A stretch of DNA of 64,000 bases from Serilophus lunatus (taxonomy: Eukaryota > Chordata > Aves > Passeriformes > Eurylaimidae), in the NCBI GenBank assembly GCA_013399895.1, contig VXBA01005694.1, forward strand, positions 355,695 to 419,694, given 5' to 3'. Below, piece by piece: positions 63,808 to 64,000 of the stretch. A program made the translations under genes and the position numbers. The notes below the pieces were generated by a model. It ran no database searches. It was not told the origin of the DNA and worked only from the letters and a program-made list of their open reading frames with translations. Numbering within the stretch: the stretch's first letter is position 1; the number at the start of each line of letters is the position of its first letter.

Positions 63808-64000
63808 TGTGGTGGTTTGGCACCACTGTTTTAATTAAGGGCTAGCTCGACAGTGATGAGAAGACTGAACAGAATTAAACAGGGAAACATTTATTCCTCT
63901 GGAGCTCAACCAAAGAAAGGTAAGAGTTTAAGGGAACTCCAGACCTAACACAGAATTAAACCCAACAAAAGCCACGCGAAAGGGGAAAAAAGAAAAAAAA
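63808..64000 (-). mobile_element. Partial LTR, same family as 5471-6470, antisense, cut by window end
   Basis: The block starts TGTGGTGGTTTGGC, equivalent to the reverse complement of the end of the first LTR (TGTAGTGGTTTGGC). Further matches follow in the same order: a TTTATT at 63890-63895 (AATAAA on the minus strand), 82 bases from the terminus against 89 in the first copy; 'acagaattaaaccc' against 'ccagaattacactg'; a 'cacgc' word; and then an A-rich run matching the T-run beside the assembly gap. Its sense is therefore minus. The five bases before it are ATGTG, the expected target duplication. Whether it is a solo LTR or part of a provirus lies beyond the window. Confidence 0.7.

Overview
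The window looks like bird (Aves) nuclear DNA: AT-rich, non-coding for almost all of its length, and dotted with 5'-truncated CR1 LINE fragments. Many of these end in the CR1 3' octamer repeat (ATTCTATG/ATTCTGTG type) or in its reverse complement. A reptile cannot be excluded from sequence alone, but the mix of CR1 tails with an ERV-type LTR is typical of birds. There are no rRNA, tRNA, CRISPR, operon or prokaryotic features. The window reads as intergenic or intronic DNA, and most open frames are chance frames, repeat-derived, or created by the assembly gap.

Layout. 1-5465: non-coding, with a (TTTTC)n microsatellite (1001-1112) and three CR1 pieces. 5466-6475: a likely solo LTR (TGTAG...CTACA, 5-bp duplication CACAC on both sides) containing a 580-base assembly gap (5669-6248). 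6476-14112: non-coding. 14113-15090: three CR1 pieces. 15093-17339: non-coding, with a perfect RFX X-box palindrome at 16587-16600. 17340-25498: CR1 pieces, two of which (17340-17739 and 24205-24856) keep recognisable ORF2 C-terminal coding sequence, plus a probable ancient MIR-like SINE (19603-19715) and a GC-richer block (21180-21460). 25499-37277: non-coding apart from a 500-bp CR1 (33098-33594). 37278-38090: the best candidate for real coding sequence, two short + strand exons with good splice signals and compatible phase, followed by a stop, an AATAAA and a GT-rich tract. 38091-63807: non-coding with further CR1 pieces, AT-rich microsatellites, small inverted repeats and a palindromic CRE (42356-42363). 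63808-64000: the start of a second LTR of the same family as the one at 5471-6470, in opposite orientation and cut by the window end.

The three observations most worth checking are the two-exon candidate gene at 37278-37841, the pair of related LTRs in opposite orientation near the two ends, and the X-box block near 16.6 kb. I do not recognise the protein encoded by the candidate exons. I saw no evidence of a new multi-gene system.
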